From Rapidithrix thailandica (lineage in GTDB: Bacteria; Bacteroidota; Bacteroidia; Cytophagales; Flammeovirgaceae), in assembly GCF_039710355.1 (NCBI RefSeq), contig NZ_JBDKWZ010000009.1:124001-188000 (forward strand): 64,000 nt of DNA. The letters are read 5' to 3'. The notes under the pieces were generated by a model. The model was not told the DNA's origin, did not search any database, and saw only the letters and a list, made by a program, of their open reading frames with translations. The position numbers and the translations under genes were made by a program. Position 1 is the stretch's first letter; each line of letters opens with the position of its first letter. This document shows positions 1-7,839 of this stretch, one piece after another.

Positions 1-901
1 GGTAATAAGGTTCAAACTCCGTTTCGAAAAAATTCAAAGGATTCGGTTGACCAATGCCCAGTGTGCCGAATACATGCAAATCGGGCATCTTTTGTAAAGT
101 CATTCTTTTCTTTTTACTTTCCAAATACTGTTGTTGCAAAGCAAACAGTTGGTATTCCGGGCGCAAGCTATTGGGCTTGATTTCCGTAGAGGACAGGGCA
201 ACTTCCGGCAATGTGAGGGTCGCCTCCGGTACTTTCGGGTCTTCCGTCCATTTGGCCAGCATTTTTAACATGGACTGTTTTTCGTAGCTGATTTGAGTAA
301 TTTGTTGTTTTACCTTTAAAATTTCAATTTCCAGTCCGTTGGCGTTGCTTTTAAGCAATACCCCATTGGCTACTTTGGAACGGATAGAAGCCAGGCGGTT
401 TTCCAGTTCTTTCAATACGGAAGCGCGAAGCAGCTTTTCATTTTCTTGGAGGATCAAAGCGGAAAAATACAAGCGGTTAATCACCTCTTTGATTTGGTAC
501 AGGTTGACCTGTACTTGTTGCTGTTGAGTTTGAATGTTTAGTTCCTGAGTGACTATTTCGGATTTTAATTTTCCTCCGTCAAAGAGCTTTTGCTGCAAAG
601 ACAGTTCTCCCCGGTATTGATCTTTGGGGACTTCGATTCCTTCCATCATGGGTATTCCGGGATTGAACGTCACGGCATCGGATTGGTAAGTAGCCTGTAG
701 GATTACTTGCCATTGCGGGAGGTTTTGTAAACGCAGGTTGCTCACCTGTAAAGCTTTGAGGCTTTCCAGCCAGGTCAGTTGCTGTTGCTCCGGACTTTTT
801 AAAATCGCTTGTTCATGGCAGTAGTGGAGGCTTAGGGTATCTGCCTGACTATGTGCCGATAGCAACAAAATAAAGCCAATAATCAGAATAGAATGTTTCA
901 T
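1..901 (-). CDS. TolC-family outer-membrane efflux protein (C-terminal part off window)
   Basis: The reading frame opens at 901 (MKHSILIIG...) and runs off the left edge, so only about 300 N-terminal residues are visible. A short signal peptide (hydrophobic residues 4-16) is followed by Gln/Leu-rich helices and the segment LSLQQKLFDGGK near residue 105, typical of the outer-membrane efflux protein (TolC/OEP) family, in which long periplasmic helices form a drug or metal export duct. It lies 55 nt downstream of a TetR regulator on the same strand, with a TetR-type operator immediately before its start, so it is probably the first structural gene of a regulated tripartite efflux operon continuing beyond the window. 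The pump class cannot be told from here. Confidence 0.85.
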   Translation of the reverse strand, partial: MKHSILIIGFILLLSAHSQADTLSLHYCHEQAILKSPEQQQLTWLESLKALQVSNLRLQNLPQWQVILQATYQSDAVTFNPGIPMMEGIEVPKDQYRGELSLQQKLFDGGKLKSEIVTQELNIQTQQQQVQVNLYQIKEVINRLYFSALILQENEKLLRASVLKELENRLASIRSKVANGVLLKSNANGLEIEILKVKQQITQISYEKQSMLKMLAKWTEDPKVPEATLTLPEVALSSTEIKPNSLRPEYQLFALQQQYLESKKKRMTLQKMPDLHVFGTLGIGQPNPLNFFETEFEPYY

Positions 902-912
902 TAACTTAAAAA

Positions 913-930
913 TTTAACCATTTAGTTAAC
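913..930. promoter_or_regulatory. Probable TetR operator (copy 1)
   Basis: The 18-bp inverted repeat TTTAAC-CATTTA-GTTAAC lies 12 bp before the efflux-gene start codon. It matches 16 of 18 positions of the site overlapping the tetR start (1553-1570). Two near-identical palindromes, each at the head of one of the two genes, are what a local TetR repressor with autoregulation would need. Binding is inferred. Confidence 0.6.
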
Positions 931-956
931 TCCGGGTTAAAAAAAATCCACAAGTG

Positions 957-1553
957 CTATGCTTGTGGAAGTACAATTTTTACGATGGATTTTTTTCGTT
1001 GGTGAATCATCTCATGATAAGCATCTTGGTCCATGTTTAAGATGGTTTTGGCCAGAGGTTGTGCAAGTATGGGAAAAGCACATAGCGAAATAATATTGAT
1101 TAATAGTTCTTGAGGCTTAACATACCGCATCCTGCCTTGTTCCACTTCCTCTTTTATCTGTGTTTCCAGCATTTCCCAATCGAAATGTACATTACTCTGT
1201 GCTAACCGGATGAGAAAATCAGGGTTTTGATTCAATTCATTTATCACAAACAGAGGTAAATCAGGATTTTCAAGCAATGTTTGGGTGTATTTTTCTACAA
1301 AAAACGCCACTTTAGATGTCAATGGCTGGTGTGTATTGATTACTTCAGTTAATTGTAGGAATACATTGCCCAGTATCTGTTGAAAGATTTTTTCAAAGAG
1401 CTTTTTCTTATTTCTAAAATAATAATGTAACAGCGCTTTGTTAATCCCTGACTCATCGGCAATTTCTTGCATCCGGGCACCCGCAAACCCCTTTTTCAGG
1501 AATACTTTCCGGGCGGCAATAAATATCTTTTCTTCTGTCGTTAATTCGCTCAT
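957..1553 (-). CDS. TetR/AcrR-family transcriptional repressor
   Basis: 198 residues. The N-terminal region (about 6-57) is a TetR helix-turn-helix: TTEEKIFIAARKVF, then KKGFAGARMQEIADESG and the recognition end LLHYYFRNKKKLF. The remaining helical part would be the ligand-binding and dimerisation domain, and its ligand cannot be predicted. The gene lies immediately upstream of the TolC-type efflux gene on the same strand, and copies of one palindrome precede both genes, so it most likely represses itself and the efflux operon until an exported compound is sensed. The length is normal for the family. Confidence 0.9.
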   Translation of the reverse strand: MSELTTEEKIFIAARKVFLKKGFAGARMQEIADESGINKALLHYYFRNKKKLFEKIFQQILGNVFLQLTEVINTHQPLTSKVAFFVEKYTQTLLENPDLPLFVINELNQNPDFLIRLAQSNVHFDWEMLETQIKEEVEQGRMRYVKPQELLINIISLCAFPILAQPLAKTILNMDQDAYHEMIHQRKKSIVKIVLPQA

Positions 1554-1570
1554 TTAACTATTTAGTTAAA
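1553..1570. promoter_or_regulatory. Probable TetR operator (copy 2), overlapping the tetR start codon
   Basis: Perfect palindrome TTTAAC-TATTTA-GTTAAA whose first base is the A of the minus-strand ATG. It is followed at once by another half-site-like stretch (GTTTAGTC, 1573-1580), which could extend the binding region. It is nearly identical to 913-930. Repressor binding here would block tetR transcription or translation initiation. Confidence 0.6.
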
Positions 1571-1740
1571 CTGTTTAGTCAAAAGTAAGTGCTGACTTTG
1601 AAATATCAAAAAAATATACGCGGAATTTTTAGGAGAATAGGAAGTGTTCTTCAAGAAAGAGATTTTAAAAGTCGGCAAAAAATAGTAATTTATATACTAA
1701 TCGTTCAAGGACCTGAAAATTTCATGATAAGCCACAAACC

Positions 1741-2754
1741 ATGGAAAAACTAATTCTCAACTTTCCTAATATTGATAAGGTAAATGCGATGAGTATCGGG
1801 AGTCAAGAGCGGGTCAAGGGATTGCTTCTCAAAGCATTGGGGAAGAGTTCAATTCGCATCATTCCTGGGTTTACTACAACTGCCTATTTTTTCTGGAGTT
1901 TCCTGCATACCAATAATATCCGGGGTAAATTAGCAGGAATCCTCAGTCAGTTAAACCGTACTACGCTAAGCAATATAAACGAAGTAAGCCAAAAAGCACG
2001 TGAACTGATCGCTACTTCGGAGATTCCTATCAACCTTAAAAAAATACTAGTCCGGTATTACCAATTACTCAGTTCCGGTAGCGGACATCATGAAGTAATG
2101 GTTCGGAGCCAATCGTTGATGATGGGAGCGACTAGTAACTTTATGACTTTGGAAACCTTTTATGGCGTGAAGGATGAAGAAGATCTTTGTAAAGTGGTTC
2201 ACGGTTCGTTCATCGATCTTTATTCGGTTGAAAGTATCCAAAAAGCGCTGTCCTGCTTTATTGATGTGATGAATATTACGGCCACTTCCAGTGTGCATTT
2301 GATGCACTTTCAGGGAAACTCATCCAGTGGAGTGCTTTCTTACACTCCGGCCCATCAACAGGTTGTACTCCGGGGAACTTGGGGGATCTATGAAGAGAAT
2401 GCTTCGGAAGAAGCCGATGTGTATGAATTTAATGTGATTCCGGATAGTGAAAGTCAACTACAGAAAAGCTTAGGGAAAAAGACTTGGACAAAAGGAAAGT
2501 TTTCGGATCAAAAGTCTGTTTCGTTTGCCATTGAACGTATTCCGACTCCGGATTACAAACGCTGTCAGTTTGTGCTAAAAGATATAGAAGTAAAGCAATT
2601 GGCCAATTGGTTGTTTAATATTGAAAACTACCTTCATTTGCCAGTGTCCCTGTATTGGTATAAATCCGGCCCAAACGGCTTGTTATACATCACGGATATT
2701 ACCGTAAAAAGTCCCAACTCGGTATCGGAGTCCGTGGTGGAGGCCGTGTCATAA
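1741..2754 (+). CDS. Divergent stand-alone PEP-synthase/PPDK N-terminal-like protein
   Basis: 337 residues without a signal peptide. The order of motifs follows the ATP-binding N-terminal domain of phosphoenolpyruvate synthase: IIPGFTTTAYFFWSFL (43-58) resembles the PpsA segment VPNGFATTADAFNQFL, VMVRSQSL (119-126) resembles FAVRSSAT, SNFMTLETFYGV (132-143) resembles SFAGQQETFLNV, and RGTWGIYEE (211-219) resembles SAWGLGE. The usual GGK lysine region is replaced by SIGSQ. The phosphohistidine and PEP-binding domains of a complete enzyme (about 800 residues) are absent. It is therefore probably not a working PEP synthase; a binding or regulatory role is a guess. It is convergent with PEP carboxylase, whose substrate is PEP. 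The family assignment rests on motif order, not a search. Confidence 0.6.
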   Translation: MEKLILNFPNIDKVNAMSIGSQERVKGLLLKALGKSSIRIIPGFTTTAYFFWSFLHTNNIRGKLAGILSQLNRTTLSNINEVSQKARELIATSEIPINLKKILVRYYQLLSSGSGHHEVMVRSQSLMMGATSNFMTLETFYGVKDEEDLCKVVHGSFIDLYSVESIQKALSCFIDVMNITATSSVHLMHFQGNSSSGVLSYTPAHQQVVLRGTWGIYEENASEEADVYEFNVIPDSESQLQKSLGKKTWTKGKFSDQKSVSFAIERIPTPDYKRCQFVLKDIEVKQLANWLFNIENYLHLPVSLYWYKSGPNGLLYITDITVKSPNSVSESVVEAVS

Positions 2755-2825
2755 AACCTGAATATAACTGTTTTTCCAAGCAGTCATTAATAGGTAGTAA
2801 GTCAGTTTTATGGTAAAAAAAAATG

Positions 2826-2861
2826 AAACCCCTGAAAGCATTTACTACTTTTCAGGGGTTT
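2826..2861. terminator. Bidirectional intrinsic terminator between convergent genes
   Basis: A 12-bp stem, AAACCCCTGAAA paired with TTTCAGGGGTTT, with a 12-nt loop, an upstream A-run and a downstream T-run. It serves the PEP-synthase-like gene on the plus strand and ppc on the minus strand. Confidence 0.85.
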
Positions 2862-2909
2862 TTGCTGACCATGCGGTTTGCGCGTATCTCCGTAAGTTAA
2901 AAGACTTGA

Positions 2910-5687
2910 TCAACCGGTATTCCGCAAGGCACTGGCAATACCATTGATGGTTAACAACAGACGCATCGTTATTTTTTTGGTTTCTTCCGAATCAGCATTA
3001 TGCTTTTTCAGTTTTCGCCATTTTTTCAAGAGAGCCACTTGGTTTTTATGCAAGTCGTTCAAGGCTTCGGCTCTTAGAACATTGGAATAATGATGTTGTC
3101 TTCTCCGGTCGTTAAAAGGCAGCTCGAAGAGAATATCGATCATTTTCCGGGTTTTGGCCAATTCATCCTGAATAAGGCCGAAAATATGTTCTCTTACTTT
3201 AGGGTCGGTTACCAAGGAAGCGTATTGTTTCATAATCTCCTCATCCGTAGCAGCCAAACTGGTGTCTACATTGGTAAACACATACGTTAACAGAGAGTCT
3301 TTCATGATCCCTTTTTTGAATTTTTCGAACTCTTTGGGCTTTTCTTTCTGGAAGTTTTCCAAAGTAGAACCGACTCCATACCAACTGGTCAGGTTAAAAC
3401 GGGATTGGTTCCAACTAAATACCCAAGGAATGGCCCGGAGGTCAGACAGGCTTTTTTTACCGCTTCTGCGAGAAGGCCGTGAGCCAATTTTACTTTCTTC
3501 AATGGCATCAATTGGAGTAGCTTCTCTAAAGAAATCGATAAAGTGAGGGTCGTGCAACAAGTTCATATAATGCTTGCGACTTTCTTCGGCCAGGTATTTC
3601 AGGGTTTGGTCAAAGTTGTTTTTCTTCTTCTCCGTGTATTTATGGAGAATAGAACTACCGGCGGTACCGGCTACAAACAACTCCATATTATACGCTGCAT
3701 TCAACTTGTTGGCGTATTTCTGAGAGATTGTTTCTCCTTGTTCCGTTTGCCGGATATCTCCGTTGACCGAAGAGTGAGGCAATGTTTTTAAGAACCAACG
3801 GACCGGCCCCGCTCCTCTACTGATGGAACCTCCTTTGCCGTGGAAGAAGCGAAGTTTTACCCCTTTCTTCCGGCCAATTTCAGCCAGTTCGGACTGAGCA
3901 TGGTATAGGTGCCATTGGCTGGCCAAGATGCCCCCGTCTTTATTACTATCGCTATACCCAACCATAACCATTTGCACCGGCATCTTTTCACCGTTGATTT
4001 TGCGCTGGTATTCCAAACTGCGTTGGGTGAAAGGGTGGTCGAGAAACTCATTGATAATTTTCGGACTTTTTTGCAAGTCTTCTATCGTTTCGAAAAGTGG
4101 AACTACCGGAAGTTTACTTACTAAGCCCTCGGGTGTGTTTTCAATCAATCCCGCTTCTCTGGCCAAAAGATAGACCGCCAAAAGGTCGGAGGTTTCACGG
4201 GTCATACTGACAATCAAGCCTCCCAGCCCAAAGGTACCATAGAGTTCGGCATGGTTGGCTAAGACTTGGTAGCAGCTAATGGCAGCATTGGCATTGTGCT
4301 CCAAATCGCGGAGCATGTTGCGGGGAATAAAAGGCCGTGGAGATTTTAATTCTTCGTTCAGGAAGTGTAGTCTTTGTTTTTCATTCCAGCCTAAGAAAGC
4401 ATCTCCGTCCAGCGCGGCGGCCTTCATAATTTGGGCAATGGCCTGATCGTGGAAGGCGCTATTTTGCCTTACGTCCAAATGCGCCAGATGGAAGCCAAAC
4501 GTTTCGATGATCCGGATAGCTTCATGGATATCGGAATAAGCGATGTTTTCAGCTCCGTATTGAATCAGTGCTCTTTGTAAAATTTTTAAGTCGTCCACCA
4601 ATTCGCGGGCAATGATATAGCGGCCGGGAAGTTCTTTTAACTCTACCGCATGGCCTCTTTTTACATCCAGTGGCAACATGGTCAGCATTAAGTTGACAAA
4701 CTGCCGGAATACTTCTCCTTCATTGCGATGCATGGCTTCGTTTCCTTCCTCATGCAGTGTTTCCAACATTCTGTGAGTCCGGTCCCGCATTTCGCTGGTC
4801 GTGTCTTCAATAGAAGCGGAGAAACTCAACAATTTGATCAGTTTGACCAATTGTCTTCTGACGATGACAAAGGCATTCATCCGCAGCGTTTCCAAGGTCT
4901 GTCGGGTAACATCACTGGTTACCAAGGGGTGTCCGTCACGGTCACCGCCTACCCAGTTGCCAAAGCGGATTTTAGGAAGGACTTCCGCATCGCGGATTTT
5001 TTTGGGGTCCAAACCTTGGTCTTCCCAAGCCTGTACAAGCCTGCGGTCGAGCAGAGGAATCACTTCAGGGAATACATTGGTCATATAGTGCAACACATTG
5101 CGCAACTCGGAGGCGAGATCTGGCTTTTCCAGGTAAATTTCTCCGGTTCTCCACAAGCGGTCCAGCACCAGTTTGATTTCCCTTTCGGTTTCTTTCTGTT
5201 CTATATCTGTATACATTTTATTTTCCCGCTTTACCAGCAATAAATAAAGCATACGATGGTGCTCCAATACCGTAGAGCGTTTGGCTTCTGTAGGATGGGC
5301 GGTGAGGACAGGCTCTACCCGGATGTCAGACAAAGAGTCTACAATTTGATCTTCGGTGATCCCTTGCTCCTTTAAACTTTTTAAACTTTCGGCCCAAAGC
5401 CCTCCTATACTGGACAAGGAATTATCATTTTCAATCCTTCTTCGATTTTGTACCGCTCCGTTTTCTTCCACCATATTTAATAGCTGAAAAGCTATCGAAT
5501 ACAACTGCACATGTTCTTCGGTATAAAACTTCGGACTGAAATTGACTCTATTGTTAATCCAAGGAATAAACTCCGCCAAATCATCTTCTCCGTTTTCAAT
5601 CAACACTTCTTTCAAGCAGTTCAGAAGGAACTCCAGGTCATGGTAGGGTTTACCTAATTCTTTTTTCGTGATTTCTAATACGTTCAT
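2910..5687 (-). CDS. ppc: Phosphoenolpyruvate carboxylase
   Basis: 925 residues, normal for bacterial PEPC. It catalyses PEP + bicarbonate to oxaloacetate + phosphate in the cytoplasm, refilling the TCA cycle. Signature motifs are all present: LTAHPTE with the catalytic His (about 128-134), GGDRDGHP (247-254), the GYSDSNKDGG active-site block (577-586), the glycine-rich loop FHGKGGSISRGAGP (615-628), and the conserved C-terminus ending LRNTG. It is a single-gene unit with its own terminator at the 3' side. A near-perfect palindrome lies about 50 bp upstream of the start (5734-5754) and may be part of the promoter. Confidence 0.98.
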   Translation of the reverse strand: MNVLEITKKELGKPYHDLEFLLNCLKEVLIENGEDDLAEFIPWINNRVNFSPKFYTEEHVQLYSIAFQLLNMVEENGAVQNRRRIENDNSLSSIGGLWAESLKSLKEQGITEDQIVDSLSDIRVEPVLTAHPTEAKRSTVLEHHRMLYLLLVKRENKMYTDIEQKETEREIKLVLDRLWRTGEIYLEKPDLASELRNVLHYMTNVFPEVIPLLDRRLVQAWEDQGLDPKKIRDAEVLPKIRFGNWVGGDRDGHPLVTSDVTRQTLETLRMNAFVIVRRQLVKLIKLLSFSASIEDTTSEMRDRTHRMLETLHEEGNEAMHRNEGEVFRQFVNLMLTMLPLDVKRGHAVELKELPGRYIIARELVDDLKILQRALIQYGAENIAYSDIHEAIRIIETFGFHLAHLDVRQNSAFHDQAIAQIMKAAALDGDAFLGWNEKQRLHFLNEELKSPRPFIPRNMLRDLEHNANAAISCYQVLANHAELYGTFGLGGLIVSMTRETSDLLAVYLLAREAGLIENTPEGLVSKLPVVPLFETIEDLQKSPKIINEFLDHPFTQRSLEYQRKINGEKMPVQMVMVGYSDSNKDGGILASQWHLYHAQSELAEIGRKKGVKLRFFHGKGGSISRGAGPVRWFLKTLPHSSVNGDIRQTEQGETISQKYANKLNAAYNMELFVAGTAGSSILHKYTEKKKNNFDQTLKYLAEESRKHYMNLLHDPHFIDFFREATPIDAIEESKIGSRPSRRSGKKSLSDLRAIPWVFSWNQSRFNLTSWYGVGSTLENFQKEKPKEFEKFKKGIMKDSLLTYVFTNVDTSLAATDEEIMKQYASLVTDPKVREHIFGLIQDELAKTRKMIDILFELPFNDRRRQHHYSNVLRAEALNDLHKNQVALLKKWRKLKKHNADSEETKKITMRLLLTINGIASALRNTG

Positions 5688-5733
5688 ACGAAATCTTTTT
5701 GTTGGTCAAATGATATATACGAGCAAAGCTTCT

Positions 5734-5754
5734 ATAGCTTCTTTAAGAAGCTAT
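5734..5754. promoter_or_regulatory. Perfect palindrome upstream of ppc
   Basis: Ten-base arms ATAGCTTCTT and AAGAAGCTAT are separated by a single T, 47 bp before the ppc start codon. The half AGCTTCT is also repeated directly just upstream (5728-5734). With almost no loop it is more suited to binding a dimeric protein than to forming an RNA terminator. The regulator is unknown. Confidence 0.4.
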
Positions 5755-5794
5755 TAAACTTACGAATTTTTAAATTAGAGTAGGGTTAATTTTT

Positions 5795-5965
5795 GTTGTA
5801 ATGGCAGCCGGTCATACGCTTTTTCCTTACAACTGTCCCAGTAGTTATTATGCGCTTAAGTACCACGGTTGATGTGGGTAGGCATACTTCTCCCTGAGGA
5901 AAATTATGTGTTGTCGGTCTTGCTTTGGTTAGGTAGGCAATCAGCAGAATGTATTCTCTGACTCT
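5795..5965. ncRNA. Possible structured RNA (unassigned)
   Basis: GTTGTAA (5795-5801) pairs with TTACAAC (5827-5833). A second element pairs TATGC (5849-5853) with GCATA (5882-5886), enclosing TACCAC/GTGGGTA. The segment is more GC-rich than its flanks and has no plausible protein. It does not match any riboswitch or housekeeping RNA I can recall. The strand is undecided and the evidence is pairing by eye only. Confidence 0.25.
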
Positions 5966-6091
5966 TACAAAGAAAAGCCTCAAAAGGAGAAATATCAAAT
6001 TTCATCCAAGATTACAAGGTTTTCCAAATCAGGCCATTTGTGAAAAAGTACACCCAGTTAGCTTATTGAAACACTTACAGGCGTAAAAAAA

Positions 6092-6112
6092 ACCGGTTGA
6101 AGCTCAACCGGT
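6092..6112. terminator. Intrinsic terminator hairpin
   Basis: Stem ACCGGTTGA / TCAACCGGT with a 3-nt loop. Read on the minus strand it is followed by eight T, so it most likely ends a leftward transcript, for example that of the small membrane-protein gene at 6267-6461. The plus-strand side has only a weak T-run. Confidence 0.75.
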
Positions 6113-6266
6113 CTTAAATTTAACTAATACAACTATTTAAACTACTTGCATCATATATGAGAAAACTACGACTATAAATCCATTGATAAATAGACCAGAT
6201 TTATTTTTCTATACTGGTAATGTTAACGAAAACAAATTAAAAATGTTAAGAAAGTCTTAAAAAAAA

Positions 6267-6461
6267 TTACTTGGCTTCCCTTATCTTATCTTCGTTTTGA
6301 TGAAATGCTTGATGCGTCCCGGTCTTTATCTCTTGTTGAGTGTGCAGGGGCTCTTCCTTTGGCGGGTCTGAAATGGCCTCAAAAGCCATTGCCGCTAATA
6401 AAGCCATTGCGAGGATAAAAGCTTCGATCAAGTCTTTGGTTACTTTGATTTTAGTTTTCAT
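6267..6461 (-). CDS. Small single-pass membrane protein, unknown function
   Basis: 64 residues from the ATG at 6461 (MKTKIKVTKDLIEAF...). A longer frame upstream is possible but its N-terminus looks non-coding. One hydrophobic segment (about 12-27, FILAMALLAAMAF) follows a Lys-rich N-terminus, and the rest is a charged, Glu/Gln/His-rich tail ending EDKIREAK. I do not recognise a family. A minus-strand terminator 150 nt downstream supports a real leftward transcript. There is no Shine-Dalgarno, as is usual in this phylum. It could be a chance frame. Confidence 0.4.
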   Translation of the reverse strand: MKTKIKVTKDLIEAFILAMALLAAMAFEAISDPPKEEPLHTQQEIKTGTHQAFHQNEDKIREAK

Positions 6462-6795
6462 AGTGATTACAGATAGTGAAGATACCTGCCGGAGTGCCAA
6501 CGATGTGCCATTCCATGTAATGGTTTTAAAACCAGTAAGTTATGTTTTTGTAGCGAAATGGAAGGAGGCATTCGAATGTTCGAATGCGGACAAGAAATGA
6601 TAAAAATGTACACTTTGTACAAGGCAGAACCAATGCTTGGTAAGCAAAAGTGTAACGGACCGAAATAAGGAATGCTCTTGCTTGCTTGTGGATACAGGAG
6701 AAAACGAATCACCCTTCAATTTTCCATCCAATCCTTCAATCCCCCAATCCTCCATTACTTTAATCCTTCAGTCCTTCAATCCCCCAATCTTTAAT
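6462..6795. other. Intergenic region downstream of the channel gene
   Basis: Between the small membrane gene and the channel gene, both leftward. The half near the channel gene is filled by the degenerate repeat at 6716-6789. The rest shows no convincing gene; two overlapping leftward frames of about 75 codons have no recognisable character. Confidence 0.5.
6716..6789. repeat. Degenerate short tandem-like repeat
   Basis: TCCTTCAATCCCCCAATC occurs exactly twice (6732-6749 and 6772-6789), with partial units such as AATCCTTCAG and TTCAATTTTCCATCC between and before them. It lies just after the stop codon of the channel gene, in its 3' untranslated region. This looks like a replication-slippage repeat; no function is evident. 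Confidence 0.75.
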
Positions 6796-7839
6796 TTACT
6801 CCCCGGAAGGTGAAATATCTTTTCCGCAATAGTGGATAAACTTGTTGATTTGATCTTCGCGACCCAGCACTATGAGTACATCTCCTTCGGTAAACATGGT
6901 ATCGGCTTTAGGGTTGATGATAAAGCCGTCCCGGCTGTGTTTGATACCCACTACGTTTACCCCTGTGCGGCTTCTGATATCCAGTTCGCGCAGGCTTTTG
7001 TTGCGAAGTTCTTGTTTGAGTTCGTTAAAACGCAACTCTTCCAACCGTAGGCGGGTTTTGTCTACGCCATTGAGCATTTCCAGGAATTCTACCACTTCAG
7101 GACGGGTGACGAGGTTGGCCATATGCAAGCCTCCAATGGCATCGGGCTGGACAACATGATGGGCCCCGGCCCGAAACAGCTTGTTCACCGCAGTCTCTTC
7201 CGTGGCTCTGGCAACAATCTGAATATCGGGGTTTAATTCCCGGGCGGTTAAAGTAACGAACACGTTATCCGCATCCTTTGGCAAAGCCGTAATAATGGTT
7301 TTGGCCCGTTGGATACCCGCTTCAATCAACACCTCATCCGAGGTAGCATCGCCTTCTATATAGAATACATTGGATACTTCTCCATACTTGAGATATACCT
7401 TTTCAATGTCCCTTTCGATAATGGTAAAAGGTACTTGGTTGCGAAGCAGTTGCTCACAAGTTTTGCTTCCGTTTTTTCCGAATCCGCAAACGATCGTATG
7501 GTCTTTCATTTTGTAGGCCCCTCGATTGGTAATGTAAGTTTGAAATACTGAACGTAGCTCCCCCTCGAAAATATACTTGGTCACTACCGAAGCAAAGTAA
7601 GCGAAAACACTGAAATTAAAGATAATGTAGATGGAAATAAAAATACGTCCTTCCGGTCCTACCCGGTTGAGTTCGTTCATGCCCACGGTAGAAATCGTGA
7701 TGACCGTCATATAAAAAGCATCCCAAAACGTATAGGCTTCCAATTGCATAAACCCAATGATGCCTACCAAAAGGCTAAGAAGCAAAACGGATATGGCAAT
7801 AAAGAGCTGGTTTAATTGTCGAGTGAGGGTTGCTTTCAT
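6796..7839 (-). CDS. Two-TM potassium-channel-like protein with RCK (TrkA-N/TrkA-C) domains
   Basis: 347 residues. TM1 (about 12-32), a pore helix with filter ISTVGMNE (49-56), TM2 (about 66-86), then a cytoplasmic Rossmann-type RCK domain with VCGFGKNG (117-124) and a C-terminal TrkA-C domain ending at GREDQI. This is the MthK/Kch-like architecture of ligand-gated K+ channels in the inner membrane. The filter is odd: classical channels have TVGYG(D/E), and here the Tyr and second Gly are replaced (TVGMNE), so ion selectivity is uncertain. The start codon overlaps the dnaG stop by 4 bp (ATGA), which implies translational coupling to the primase gene upstream. Confidence 0.88.
   Translation of the reverse strand: MKATLTRQLNQLFIAISVLLLSLLVGIIGFMQLEAYTFWDAFYMTVITISTVGMNELNRVGPEGRIFISIYIIFNFSVFAYFASVVTKYIFEGELRSVFQTYITNRGAYKMKDHTIVCGFGKNGSKTCEQLLRNQVPFTIIERDIEKVYLKYGEVSNVFYIEGDATSDEVLIEAGIQRAKTIITALPKDADNVFVTLTARELNPDIQIVARATEETAVNKLFRAGAHHVVQPDAIGGLHMANLVTRPEVVEFLEMLNGVDKTRLRLEELRFNELKQELRNKSLRELDIRSRTGVNVVGIKHSRDGFIINPKADTMFTEGDVLIVLGREDQINKFIHYCGKDISPSGE

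Larger units (their letters stand above)
5688..6266. other. Gene-poor intergenic region upstream of ppc
   Basis: It contains the ppc promoter side with a 21-bp palindrome, a segment (about 5795-5965) richer in G+C and inverted repeats than its AT-rich surroundings, and a terminator hairpin at 6092-6112. I see no convincing protein gene. The one 70-codon frame in it has no family character and overlaps the structured segment. Confidence 0.6.

Noticed and set aside
4728..5243. 171-codon plus-strand open frame opposite ppc
   Set aside because: It is a shadow of the conserved ppc frame, with no family features and improbable composition.
5786..5998. 70-codon minus-strand frame
   Set aside because: There is no family character, and it overlaps the better supported structured segment.
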